64,000 nucleotides of DNA, taken from Pedosphaera parvula Ellin514. Lineage in GTDB: Bacteria; Verrucomicrobiota; Verrucomicrobiia; Limisphaerales; Pedosphaeraceae. The translations under genes and the position numbers were made by a program. Positions 17,219 to 25,078 of the stretch are shown here, piece by piece (the stretch's first letter is position 1; each line of letters begins with the position of its first letter). The notes below the pieces were generated by a model, which saw nothing but the letters and a program-made list of their open reading frames with translations, was not told the origin of the DNA and made no database searches. The stretch covers positions 146,979 to 210,978 of the forward strand of contig NZ_ABOX02000007.1 of NCBI RefSeq assembly GCF_000172555.1, read 5' to 3'.

Positions 17219-18862
17219 TCACGTTTTTGTAACAGGTTCCTTCAACTCCTGGCTCGCAGCCTTGCGGCGAACTTCCCTGGCGATGGGTCCTTCGTCCTCG
17301 GAACGTTTCACCCAATCGCGAAAATTCTGGCTCGATTTATAGAAGGTTTCAAAAGCTTCCCGGCTTACGGCAACCAGTGTGCTCGTTTTTGCGGCGATCG
17401 CGCTAAAATACCATGACCTGCCGGCTTCCAAGGCATGTTGGCCGAAAGTCTGCCCTTCCGGGATTGAGCCCAGCAGTCGATCGCCGTCAAAGACGTCGAT
17501 TTGACCTTCCTTCAAAATATAGAATGAGAAGGCAGGCTCTCCGGCGTGAAAGACAACGTCACCTTTTTCAAGATGCATTTCCTGCAGCAATTTTGTTGGT
17601 GTCGGAGCCGCGAGACTTATGTCACGCGGCCAAAACAAGTCGACCGTCCAATCCACCATTACCCGAAACTTCCGCTCAATGCCGGGCAGCTTGAAGAGAT
17701 AAGTCGTGCGCCAGATAAACCAGGCGATAAATCCGGAAAAATGCATGCCCAGTATCTCCGCGACCGCGGTACGATGGCCGATGGATGCCAGTTGGCCCAG
17801 GTTCTTATGATGAAATGGCTGAGGCTTCCGCCCGCTTAAAACCGCAGCAACATTTTCTCCCAACAGTTTTCCCTGTCGTTGAGCAAATTGGGCGGTGGGC
17901 GGCGAGGATGGTTCACCGTTGCTCGGCACAGCGGCACAATCGCCGGCGGCCCAGAGCCAATCGCGGCCCTTTACCTGCATTGATGGTTCCGTCCGAATGC
18001 GTCCCTTTACCGACTCGAGGCCATATTGCTTGCAGATGTCCGTGATCACGGGATTCGGTGAATTGCCGACGGTTGACAAGACCAGATTCGTTTCGATGGA
18101 GTTGCCGTCCTGCAAAAAGGCCTTGTTGGCGGTCATCGAAACAACACGCGAGTTGAGAATGATTTCCATCCCCCGCTCGCGTAATTTTTTTTCTGCATAG
18201 ACGGCCAGTGACTCGCTCACCTCCGGCATTAATCGTGGGCCGCTATGCACCAGGATCACCCGCACGCTGGCATTGCGAAGGTTGTGGTAGAACCGCTTTA
18301 CGTCCTCCACGAGGTCCAGCATCTGCCCTGCTGTCTCCACACCGGAATAGCCGCCGCCAACGACGACGAAGGTCAATAATCTGCGGATGACGTCATTGTC
18401 AGGTTCCAGGTTTGCCTGTTCGAGACGATTAATCATGGCGGCACGCAACTTCAAGGCATCGCCGAAATTTTTCAGCACATGAGCATGCTCCGGCATGCCG
18501 GGCACGCGGCTTAAATCGACAACACTGCCAATGGCCAACACGAGGTGCTCGAACTCCACCATGAGGTTTTTGGTAAACCTTCCAGCGTCCAGCTCCAGTT
18601 CCCGCCTTTCCAAATCGACCCGGATGATCTTGCCGCGCAGAACATTCACCCCCTGGCAGAACTGCCGCAGAGGATTCACCACATCGAGCGGGGAAAGCGC
18701 GGCTCCGGCCACCTCTGCAAGCATCGGCTGAAACACCATCACATTCTGTTCAGCGATCAATGCCACCTGATCGATGCTACCGTGCCCGAGACGACGGACA
18801 ATCGATTTGGCACAATACACTCCCGCAAAGCCTCCGCCTGCGATGACAATTTTGAATTTCAT
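17219..18862 (-). CDS. Type II NADH dehydrogenase (NDH-2) fused to a cyclic nucleotide-binding domain
   Basis: 547 residues. The N-terminal ~410 match NDH-2-type NADH:quinone oxidoreductases: FAD-binding GGGFAG (9-14), LVLAIGS (107-113), NADH-binding VVGGGYSGVE (167-176), the FAD-contact AAGDCA (305-310), and a hydrophobic C-terminal region (FSGFIAWFIWRTTYLFKLPG) for membrane attachment. Residues about 425-505 form an extra CAP_ED-like domain (VVFHAGEPAFSFYILKEGQIDVF, then FGQHALEAG and a single Arg at 482). Normal NDH-2 lacks this domain. The fusion suggests allosteric control of electron entry by a nucleotide or other ligand. The FGQHALEAGR phosphate-binding cassette differs from the canonical FGExAL...RxA form, so cAMP may not be the ligand. 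Confidence 0.88.
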   Translation of the reverse strand: MKFKIVIAGGGFAGVYCAKSIVRRLGHGSIDQVALIAEQNVMVFQPMLAEVAGAALSPLDVVNPLRQFCQGVNVLRGKIIRVDLERRELELDAGRFTKNLMVEFEHLVLAIGSVVDLSRVPGMPEHAHVLKNFGDALKLRAAMINRLEQANLEPDNDVIRRLLTFVVVGGGYSGVETAGQMLDLVEDVKRFYHNLRNASVRVILVHSGPRLMPEVSESLAVYAEKKLRERGMEIILNSRVVSMTANKAFLQDGNSIETNLVLSTVGNSPNPVITDICKQYGLESVKGRIRTEPSMQVKGRDWLWAAGDCAAVPSNGEPSSPPTAQFAQRQGKLLGENVAAVLSGRKPQPFHHKNLGQLASIGHRTAVAEILGMHFSGFIAWFIWRTTYLFKLPGIERKFRVMVDWTVDLFWPRDISLAAPTPTKLLQEMHLEKGDVVFHAGEPAFSFYILKEGQIDVFDGDRLLGSIPEGQTFGQHALEAGRSWYFSAIAAKTSTLVAVSREAFETFYKSSQNFRDWVKRSEDEGPIAREVRRKAASQELKEPVTKT

Positions 18863-18953
18863 AATCCATTAAGACCCGAGCCTCTAAATGTAAATTTTAC
18901 CCGTCAAACGACTTAAGTCAAAGAGCAACCAGGTGGAAACAATCAGGTTCAAC

Positions 18954-18983
18954 CACGAATTCACACGAATAGACACTAAGAGG
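18954..18983. repeat. Three degenerate 10-base tandem units (CACGAATxxA)
   Basis: The units CACGAATTCA, CACGAATAGA and CACTAAGAGG lie head to tail in the gap before the 19.1-kb gene pair. Similar CACGAAT-rich tracts occur between genes in many Verrucomicrobiota and Bacteroidetes genomes (from memory). No coding or regulatory role can be shown. Confidence 0.45.
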
Positions 18984-19091
18984 AAGGCGTTTCAGGAGTG
19001 CAAGCGTTGCGATGAAGGCACTGAATTTTAAGCGCAGGAGATGGGCTTGACAGAAATTCTCGCCACAAACAGACTCTTTGAAAGGATGCCA

Positions 19092-19511
19092 ATGCCAACA
19101 CCTGAAGAATTCATGCGCGATTATTTGCGCGAACATATTGAAGCTGAGAAACGAGAGTTGGCGAGCCGCGCGCCCTTTCGGGAAAAGTTTTTCACCGGCG
19201 AATGCTACTTCGACAGCCGCAAGGGAACATTGGAAGCATGGGAGTCAGAAAAGATTGCGAGTGTTTCCAGTTCTGACACAGGAGCAATAGCGATTACTGA
19301 ATTGATCAGAAAGCTCCACAGTCGAGTGCTTCACCAGAAACACCGCTACCATTTACAACTTGAAGGTAATCGCTGGCGGATTCAATGCGTTGATTCTAAT
19401 TGCATCATCTGCAAAGGTGAGGCTGTAAAAATAACATGCAGGTTTTGTCATGGGACGGGATGGCGAAGTGGAAATCCCGGAACGACTGATGCTGATGCGC
19501 GAGACGAATGA
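19092..19511 (+). CDS. Hypothetical protein with C-terminal CxxC / CxxCxGxGW zinc-ribbon-like tail
   Basis: About 139 residues. Not recognised as a named family. The N-terminal part (MPTPEEFMRDYLREHIEAEKREL, then FREKFFTGECYFDSRKGTLEA) looks like an NTF2-type alpha+beta fold. The C-terminus has two cysteine pairs, CIICKGE and CRFCHGTGW, spaced like a small zinc ribbon. The frame is open from 19041, but ATG 19092 sits 6 bases after a GAAAGG ribosome site. It overlaps the next gene by ATGA (19508-19511), so the two form an operon and probably act together. Confidence 0.65.
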   Translation: MPTPEEFMRDYLREHIEAEKRELASRAPFREKFFTGECYFDSRKGTLEAWESEKIASVSSSDTGAIAITELIRKLHSRVLHQKHRYHLQLEGNRWRIQCVDSNCIICKGEAVKITCRFCHGTGWRSGNPGTTDADARDE

Positions 19512-19972
19512 AAACCAGTAGCACCCCAGGCGCGGTCAAAAAGTTTAGGCGCACTCCCTGGAGATTTCAGCAGACCTTTCAAACTCCCGTGCAAGATTTA
19601 CCTCTATTTGTAGAAACGATTGTTTCCACCCTTGAACCGGTTCAACAAGGAGTGGTGACTATAGACCAAGTGGTATTCGATGCCAAAAGTCTGGTAGTCC
19701 TGCTGACTCAGCACAAGGAAACGGCTACGCTTACTCGCGACTTATCCATCACCGCTGAAAGCAAGCAGGAGGTTGAACAATTGCTGGCCGTTGCCTTTGG
19801 AAGCTGGATTGATTTCATCTTTATTCCCAGCCCAAAACCGTTTGTGATTTATGCTGACCACGACGAATTCACCACTTTTTATGCAAACACAAAGTCAAAT
19901 CTGAACCTTGTTTCGGCGACGTTGTTAGCAAAGGGATTTAAGCAGATTCAAGATTATAGAAGGGACCCATAG
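19508..19972 (+). CDS. Hypothetical protein, partner of the upstream cysteine-tail gene
   Basis: 154 residues, not recognised. No signal peptide or membrane segment. A basic N-terminus (KKFRRTPWRFQQTF) is followed by an alpha/beta domain (TLEPVQQGVVTIDQVVF, VVLLTQHKETATL) and a C-terminal part with IPSPKPFVIYADHDEFTTFYANTKS. The acidic, aromatic C-terminal half resembles small immunity-type proteins in style, but I cannot name a family. It starts inside the end of the preceding gene (ATGA), which argues for co-translation. The next ~270 bases hold no gene. Confidence 0.6.
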   Translation: MKTSSTPGAVKKFRRTPWRFQQTFQTPVQDLPLFVETIVSTLEPVQQGVVTIDQVVFDAKSLVVLLTQHKETATLTRDLSITAESKQEVEQLLAVAFGSWIDFIFIPSPKPFVIYADHDEFTTFYANTKSNLNLVSATLLAKGFKQIQDYRRDP

Positions 19973-20245
19973 CAGGAGGAGAGCGGCGGATGCAAGAAAC
20001 GAGCAAGACTTTTTAGTTAAGAAACAGCGGAAAGTTAAGGGTATTCCGGCAAACGAGTTCGACGGCAAAAAGTTAATATTGGATTAGATGGTTGTCCGCC
20101 TCCTTTCCTCGGCGGCTACGGGGAGGTCGCGGGAGGCAATGAAACTGGGGGCGATCCTGTCGAAGGAAGAAGGTGACTTAGTGGCTTTGAACAAAACTGA
20201 CGGATTCTTCGTCAGTTCAGAAATAGGTTCAACTATGAGGATACA

Positions 20246-20797
20246 ATGTTTGGCTTTACACTTTTACTGGTCTTCATTGGTTTGATGGCAGGTTATATTG
20301 CACTGGCGGTCTGTTTGTTTCGCAAATGTCGGCAGGCGGGTTGGGGTTTTGTGGCAAGCACTTTCACGATTTGGTTAACCGTGGTTCTGACCAGCCATTT
20401 TGCATCACCTGTCGCAATGGGGCTGTTCGTGATTGTTGTGCCGGGAGCGTATGTGGCAACGGCAGTTTTCCTGTTCCTGCATCGCCGAAGGGCTGGTTGG
20501 AGTTTTCTGGGGATTACGACCGCGATTTGCCTCATCTGGTATACCAACACAAATGTGGTCCGCCATTACGATGAGCAGATGAAATATCGTCTGGTTGGAC
20601 AAGGAGAAGAAATTACCGTGGAACTGGTCACAAGTCGTGGAGACAGGTTCCTGACGGGTTCTTCGGAACTAGCGACGAAGTTGCGTGGGCGAACCAATGA
20701 TACGGTTCAGGTTTCCATGACACGCACTTTTGATTTTGGCAGGATGCGTTCGTATGAGATTCGTAGTGTGAATGGAACTGATCCTTATGTGCCGTAA
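20246..20797 (+). CDS. Hypothetical membrane protein with soluble C-terminal domain
   Basis: 183 residues. Four predicted membrane segments lie in the first ~110 residues, in two similar halves each followed by a basic turn (CLFRKCRQAGWGF and FLFLHRRRAGWSF), which suggests an internal duplication. The C-terminal ~70 residues are soluble (YRLVGQGEEITVELVTSRGD, ending RSYEIRSVNGTDPY) and probably extracytoplasmic. GAGG lies at a good distance before ATG 20246. The 3' quarter of this gene is repeated as a broken copy at 21724-21882. No family recognised. Confidence 0.65.
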   Translation: MFGFTLLLVFIGLMAGYIALAVCLFRKCRQAGWGFVASTFTIWLTVVLTSHFASPVAMGLFVIVVPGAYVATAVFLFLHRRRAGWSFLGITTAICLIWYTNTNVVRHYDEQMKYRLVGQGEEITVELVTSRGDRFLTGSSELATKLRGRTNDTVQVSMTRTFDFGRMRSYEIRSVNGTDPYVP

Positions 20798-20872
20798 AGG
20801 GGCGATTGGAATTAATCTCCATTGGAGGAGATGCTCGCATTGCGCGCCGAGTATGGCGAGCATTCGCGCAGT

Positions 20873-21361
20873 TCATTTGGCAGGCTGCTCTGTAAATGTG
20901 CCGGTTTTGGAATCGAAGCGGTAGAATAACTTGCGGAACACCCTCCTCGGTGGCTCGTCCTTTGCCAGCCCGTGAAATGTAACTCCCTTGCCGTAATCAT
21001 AAATAACCACACTGAGGTTATTGCTCTGGTCCCAGGTCGCATCCCACCCGACATCTTCTCCTCGAACACGAAATTCCTTTTTAAACAATGTGGTTTCACG
21101 TCCATCATTTGCGACTATCGTAATCCTAACTGTTGAGGAGTTAAAAGGAAAGTGGCGACCCAACGGTCCCAAGCACCTCCCATATATACGCAACTTTTTA
21201 TCCGGCGAGTCAACGAAACCACCAGTCACTATCCGGCTGCAGCCCTGAAACGCCAATGCCAAGACCAGCAATAACAGCAAACCTAGCGATCCTTGATGAG
21301 GAAGATGGCCTCCATTAAACATTCCTTTTCTCGATCGTCGATTCATTGATCGCACACACAT
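20873..21361 (-). CDS. Hypothetical lipoprotein
   Basis: Up to 162 residues. A hydrophobic run LLLLLVLALAFQGC ends in a lipobox-like Cys near residue 41 of the longest frame. The better start is probably the internal ATG at 21322 (MFNGGHLPHQ), giving a normal-length signal. The mature part is beta-rich (KKLRIYGRC, STVRITIVANDGRETTLFKKEF, NLSVVIYDYGKGVTF) and ends FYRFDSKTGTFTEQPAK. It is not a known family. It lies between a membrane-protein gene and a broken partial copy of that gene. Confidence 0.65.
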   Translation of the reverse strand: MCVRSMNRRSRKGMFNGGHLPHQGSLGLLLLLVLALAFQGCSRIVTGGFVDSPDKKLRIYGRCLGPLGRHFPFNSSTVRITIVANDGRETTLFKKEFRVRGEDVGWDATWDQSNNLSVVIYDYGKGVTFHGLAKDEPPRRVFRKLFYRFDSKTGTFTEQPAK

Positions 21362-21723
21362 AGGATATTTTCGAGGTTAGAGATTGGATTCCCCCGTACG
21401 AAAGGGTTACAAATTACTTATACTGTTTCAATGTTTTTAAGCAAGTAAAGGCGGTTGCTGACGTGGATCGAGGTGTCCGGGTGGAAGCCTTAATGAACTT
21501 AAAGTTTGGCGCGTTGGCGTTTTGTCTCACCCTTGACGGAAGTGGAGGGAGGACAGGCAGCAGATGCTCGCGTTGCTCGCGCCAACTGGGGCGGCAAAGT
21601 GTGGGTGTTGCTGAGGGATGATTACCCGGGGCGGCACGCGTTCCGCGCGTTTGCCCGCAGGCTGGTTTAGATCTGGCCTTCCGCCCTTTCCATGGAGACT
21701 CGTGGCGGGGATGAGGGTTGGGG
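21362..21723. repeat. Repeat-rich non-coding stretch
   Basis: The segment at 21430-21475 (GTAAAGGCGGTTGCTGA and what follows) resembles 22578-22620 (GTAAAGGCAGTTGCTGA...). Downstream, 21560-21660 is GC-rich with short inverted words and has the look of a dispersed repeat. No coding frame with sensible content was found. Confidence 0.4.
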
Positions 21724-21882
21724 GATTCGGAACTGGCGACGGAGTTGCGCGGGCGAACCAATGATATTGTTCGGGTTTCAATGAGACGCACTTTTGATTT
21801 TGGCAGGATGCGTTCCTATGAGGTTCATAGTGTGGATGGGGTTGATCCATATGCATTGGAGAGTGTCTCAAAGGAGCGATAG
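21724..21882 (+). pseudogene. Partial duplicate of the 3' end of the 20246-20797 membrane-protein gene
   Basis: The in-frame reading SELATELRGRTNDIVRVSM, then RTFDFGRMRSYEVHSVDGVDPY, matches the C-terminus of the earlier gene (SELATKLRGRTNDTVQVSM, RTFDFGRMRSYEIRSVNGTDPY) almost residue for residue. The DNA matches at roughly 85% by eye over about 130 bases (20661-20792 vs 21724-21855). The upstream membrane part is missing and no start is present. The copy ends with a different short tail and stop. Confidence 0.75.
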
Positions 21883-21984
21883 CCCTTGTCATCAGAAATG
21901 ACATTCGTGGGCACCCTCCACATTACAGGAAAGTTGAATGCCCGCCATCAATAAGGATTATCTAGTCTCACTTAAGGCCATCAT

Positions 21985-22503
21985 TCATTTCACCAACTCG
22001 ATAGCAAGAAAGTTGTCGTAGACCATCTCACCCCTTTTGGTGGCCAGGCCGAGTTCCGCATGGTTGCCGTTCCATATCGCGGTTCCTGATGTCCCCCAGC
22101 CTGGACTGGAGTCTGCGAATGCGTCCGTAAAATTGAGCCCCCACCCTATGCCTCCGCCTTTGGAGTCGCGGGTATTCAAGTGCCCGGTAAAAGTCCCTCT
22201 CTCGACGCGAAAGCCCAAAAAAATGGACGTGCATGGCTGCTCAGAATCGAGGGCGCTCCCGGTGTCAAACAACTTTGTGACGATGGTCCCATCGCGTTTA
22301 ATAATCACCAGTCGGATGCTCTTGAATGGCTGCTGCGACTGAGGGATGGGAACATTCCATGCGTGAAAGTCCATGAGTTGTGCCAGGTCTGCCGCAGTCA
22401 ATTGGCCACCTGCTGCGGATGAGTTCGACGTCTTTTGCTCGCAGCCGGTGACAAACGCAGACGCGATAACCACAAAACTGAACACAAGAATAAGGTTCTT
22501 CAT
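21985..22503 (-). CDS. Hypothetical lipoprotein
   Basis: 172 residues with a clear type II signal (KNLILVFSFVVIASAFVTGC, Cys21), then a Ser/Ala linker. The mature domain has LVIIKRDGTIVTKLFDTG, a central FLGFRVERGTFTGHLNTRD and a Gly-rich GGGIGWGLNF, ending in FLAIELVK. This is beta-sandwich-like in style. It is not a family I can name. It is a single gene in a repeat-rich accessory stretch; upstream of the ATG there is no gene for over 1.1 kb. Confidence 0.7.
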   Translation of the reverse strand: MKNLILVFSFVVIASAFVTGCEQKTSNSSAAGGQLTAADLAQLMDFHAWNVPIPQSQQPFKSIRLVIIKRDGTIVTKLFDTGSALDSEQPCTSIFLGFRVERGTFTGHLNTRDSKGGGIGWGLNFTDAFADSSPGWGTSGTAIWNGNHAELGLATKRGEMVYDNFLAIELVK

Positions 22504-23531
22504 AAAATGCTGAGAGTCGCCCAGCTATTCCTCTACGAACATAGATTCGTAGATTCATTTTGATATTCTTTGAGACGGGTAAAGGCAGTTGCTGATAATG
22601 GCCTGGTGCTCATGTGAAGGCGTCTGGCGGTCTATTTCAACGTGATGGTGGTTTCCTTCCGCAACTTGGTGGCAAGGATTGATTCTGTGTTTCGGCACTC
22701 CATTTTGTACCAGCATTTGCTGTTACTTCACAGCATGAAGCCGGTTTGCAGCCATGTAAAGTGGAAATGGGGGCGGGTGGTCGTGCGTCACAAGATTTGG
22801 TGCGTTTTGCGGGAGCGAGTTCGACGGTGGATTCCGAGCCAGTATCAAAAGACAAAAGCATGATCCAACTGGTCCAGCATGACGTGCACCCAAGGCAGGT
22901 GCAGCGCGTCTGTAATATTGTTAAGAGCAGCAATAAAACGTGGGTTCAGAGTGTAAATTTTAGCCTGCCGAAGAAGCTGGCAAGTTATGATGCGGGAGCA
23001 AGAATTCGTGACGAAGGCAAAGAATTTTCTGCCTTTTTAAAAGGCTAACGCAAGTCATTGGGGCACAAGGAAACAGTAATTGATCCGTACTTCAGCGGAT
23101 GGACAGCGTATGTCCAACCCCTCCTGCAAAATGAGTTCGTGAAAATGAATCCGTTTTCAATTCAAGGGAGGTCCTTTGTCAGCGGTCAGTCGTCCATAAT
23201 CCGCCTTGGGAGGGGATCTGACGGGGTGGAGATTAATGCTTTTATTGGGGTTCGGACGGTAGATGGCGGTGAAGGAAATCGTGAATGCCAAATTTCGAAT
23301 GGTGAATATGGAAACCGGAAGGTATCGGAAGGTATTAGTCGGTATCGGAAGGTTAAAAAATTTATGGAGAGAAGTCACAATCCAGAATTCAGAAGCCAGA
23401 ATGCGGACCGAGCTACAACGTTTCCGGGTTATCAACACTGTCAAGCTGCCAGATTTGGACGCGGTTCGGTGTCAATGGGCGATGGTTGGAACAAAGAACC
23501 AAGTGGGTATACTCTCGGAGGGCCATCGTGA
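22504..23531. other. Non-coding, repeat-bearing gap of about 1 kb
   Basis: Frames exist on both strands (for example 22746-23048 and 23058-23531, plus), but their translations lack any domain, signal or sensible composition. The stretch carries 10-base units GGTATCGGAA (23321-23330 and 23341-23350, with a variant between) and an AGAATTCAGAAGCCAGAAT tract near 23384-23402. Both are typical of degenerate intergenic filler. It may hide the ruins of a gene. Confidence 0.45.
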
Positions 23532-23567
23532 GTTAACTGGAGCTACCTTGAGTTAACGGCAGTTAAC
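23532..23567. promoter_or_regulatory. Three GTTAAC palindromes in 10-base phase upstream of the oxidoreductase gene
   Basis: GTTAAC at 23532-23537, 23552-23557 and 23562-23567, with start spacing 20 and 10 bases, so all face the same side of the helix. They lie 65-100 bases upstream of ATG 23632. This fits cooperative regulator sites or a short degenerate repeat; no footprint can be inferred. Confidence 0.35.
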
Positions 23568-23631
23568 GGCACATCCTTTTTATTTATGAATGCGGTTGAA
23601 AACGGGTGCCAGCGGTTTCATGCTAAAGGCG

Positions 23632-25059
23632 ATGAACGAGTTTGATTATGATGTGATCGTGGTGGGTGGTGGCAGTGGCGGTTACGCGGCGGCACGGACG
23701 GCGGCCAATGCTGATTTGCGCACGGCGGTGGTTGAAGGCGGGAAGGAAGTGGGCGGGCTCTGCATTCTGCGGGGTTGCATGCCGACGAAGGCGTTGCTTT
23801 ATGCAGCGGAAGTGAAGCACTTGGCCGAGCACCCGGCTGCCTGGGGGATTCAAAGCGGAAAGGTTTCATTCGATTTTGCAAAGGTGATGGCGCGGAAAGA
23901 TGCGTTGATCAAGGAATTCGCTGATTACAGAGCGCAACAATTAAGCGAGAATACTTTCACATTCATTCGGGCACAGGCGAGCTTCGTGGATGCACATACG
24001 ATCACTCTGAGCACGGGAGAAAAACTCAGAGCGAGAAATTTCGTGATCAGCACCGGGTCGGTGGTGGCGCCATCTCCCCTGCCCTTTTTATCCAAACTGG
24101 ATTACCTCACCAGCGATGAGGCACTGATGCTTAAGAAGCTGCCCAAGAGTTTGATTATTTTGGGTGGCGGTTCGGTGGCGGTGGAGTTCGCGCAGTTTTT
24201 TGCGCGGTTCGATGTGAAGGTGACTTTGATTCAACGGAGCCCGCATGTTCTACATGAGTTCGATACCGACACGAGCGAGGTGTTGGAGAAGGTTTTTAAG
24301 CGTGAAGGCATGACGGTTTATACGAACACGACGTTGACCGATGCCTGGCAAACGAATGGATTGAAGGGGGTTTCGTTTTTGCATGAGGCGAAGGAGGTGC
24401 GGGTGGAAGCGGAGGAAGTGTTGTATGCGCTCGGGCGTGTGCCAAATACCAAGTCGCTGAACCTGGACAAAGCCGGGGTTGAAGTGGAGGATCGCCGGAT
24501 TATCGCGAATGAGGAGATGCAGACATCTGCAAAGCATATTTACGCCGCAGGAGATTGCACGGGGCCTTATGAGATTGTGCACATTGCTGTAATGCAGGGA
24601 GAAGCGGCGGGCCATAACATTGCCTTTCCGGACAAGCCACGCCGGATGGATTATCGATTGGTGAATTCCGTGGTGTTCACGGAACCGCAGGTCGCCATGG
24701 TTGCTTTGACAGAAAAAGAAGCGTTGCGACAAAACATTCCCTATCGTGCCGCGAGTTATCCGTTCGCAGATCACGGGAAATCAATGATCATGGAAGCGAA
24801 GGATGGTTTTGTGAAGCTGCTGGCGAATCCGGAGACGGGAGAAATCATTGGCGGCTGTTGCGTGGGGCCTGTCGGCGGGGAGTTGATCCATGAAATCATT
24901 GCGGCGATGTACAAGCGAATGACGGTGAAGGAACTGGCCGCGATGCCGCATTATCATCCGACCCTGGCGGAGATCTGGACATATCCGGCGGAGGAATTGG
25001 CATTGGAAATTCAGCCGAGCCCCGTGGAGCTTACAGATCGCCAGAAGGCTCTTTCCTGA
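23632..25059 (+). CDS. Dihydrolipoamide dehydrogenase / mercuric reductase-type FAD oxidoreductase
   Basis: About 475 residues of the class I pyridine nucleotide-disulfide oxidoreductase family. FAD-binding IVVGGGSGGYAAA lies at the N-terminus, then the redox pair in GGLCILRGCMPTK (CxxxxC, as in this class). The NAD(P) site is LIILGGGSVAVEFAQFF, then ALGRVPNTKSL and the FAD-contact YAAGDCTGPYEIVHIA. The dimer-domain His-Glu acid/base pair is replaced or shifted: the end reads HYHPTLAEIWTYPAEELALE. No lipoyl-complex genes are near, so it is probably not the E3 of a dehydrogenase complex. The longest frame starts at 23590; ATG 23632 fits the family start. Next gene 19 bases downstream. Confidence 0.85.
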   Translation: MNEFDYDVIVVGGGSGGYAAARTAANADLRTAVVEGGKEVGGLCILRGCMPTKALLYAAEVKHLAEHPAAWGIQSGKVSFDFAKVMARKDALIKEFADYRAQQLSENTFTFIRAQASFVDAHTITLSTGEKLRARNFVISTGSVVAPSPLPFLSKLDYLTSDEALMLKKLPKSLIILGGGSVAVEFAQFFARFDVKVTLIQRSPHVLHEFDTDTSEVLEKVFKREGMTVYTNTTLTDAWQTNGLKGVSFLHEAKEVRVEAEEVLYALGRVPNTKSLNLDKAGVEVEDRRIIANEEMQTSAKHIYAAGDCTGPYEIVHIAVMQGEAAGHNIAFPDKPRRMDYRLVNSVVFTEPQVAMVALTEKEALRQNIPYRAASYPFADHGKSMIMEAKDGFVKLLANPETGEIIGGCCVGPVGGELIHEIIAAMYKRMTVKELAAMPHYHPTLAEIWTYPAEELALEIQPSPVELTDRQKALS

Positions 25060-25078
25060 GATGAAGTAGGTTACCGCC

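Noticed and set aside
22746..23048. 100-codon plus-strand frame in the gap before the oxidoreductase
   Set aside because: No recognisable domain, poor composition, no ribosome site, in a repeat-bearing gap.
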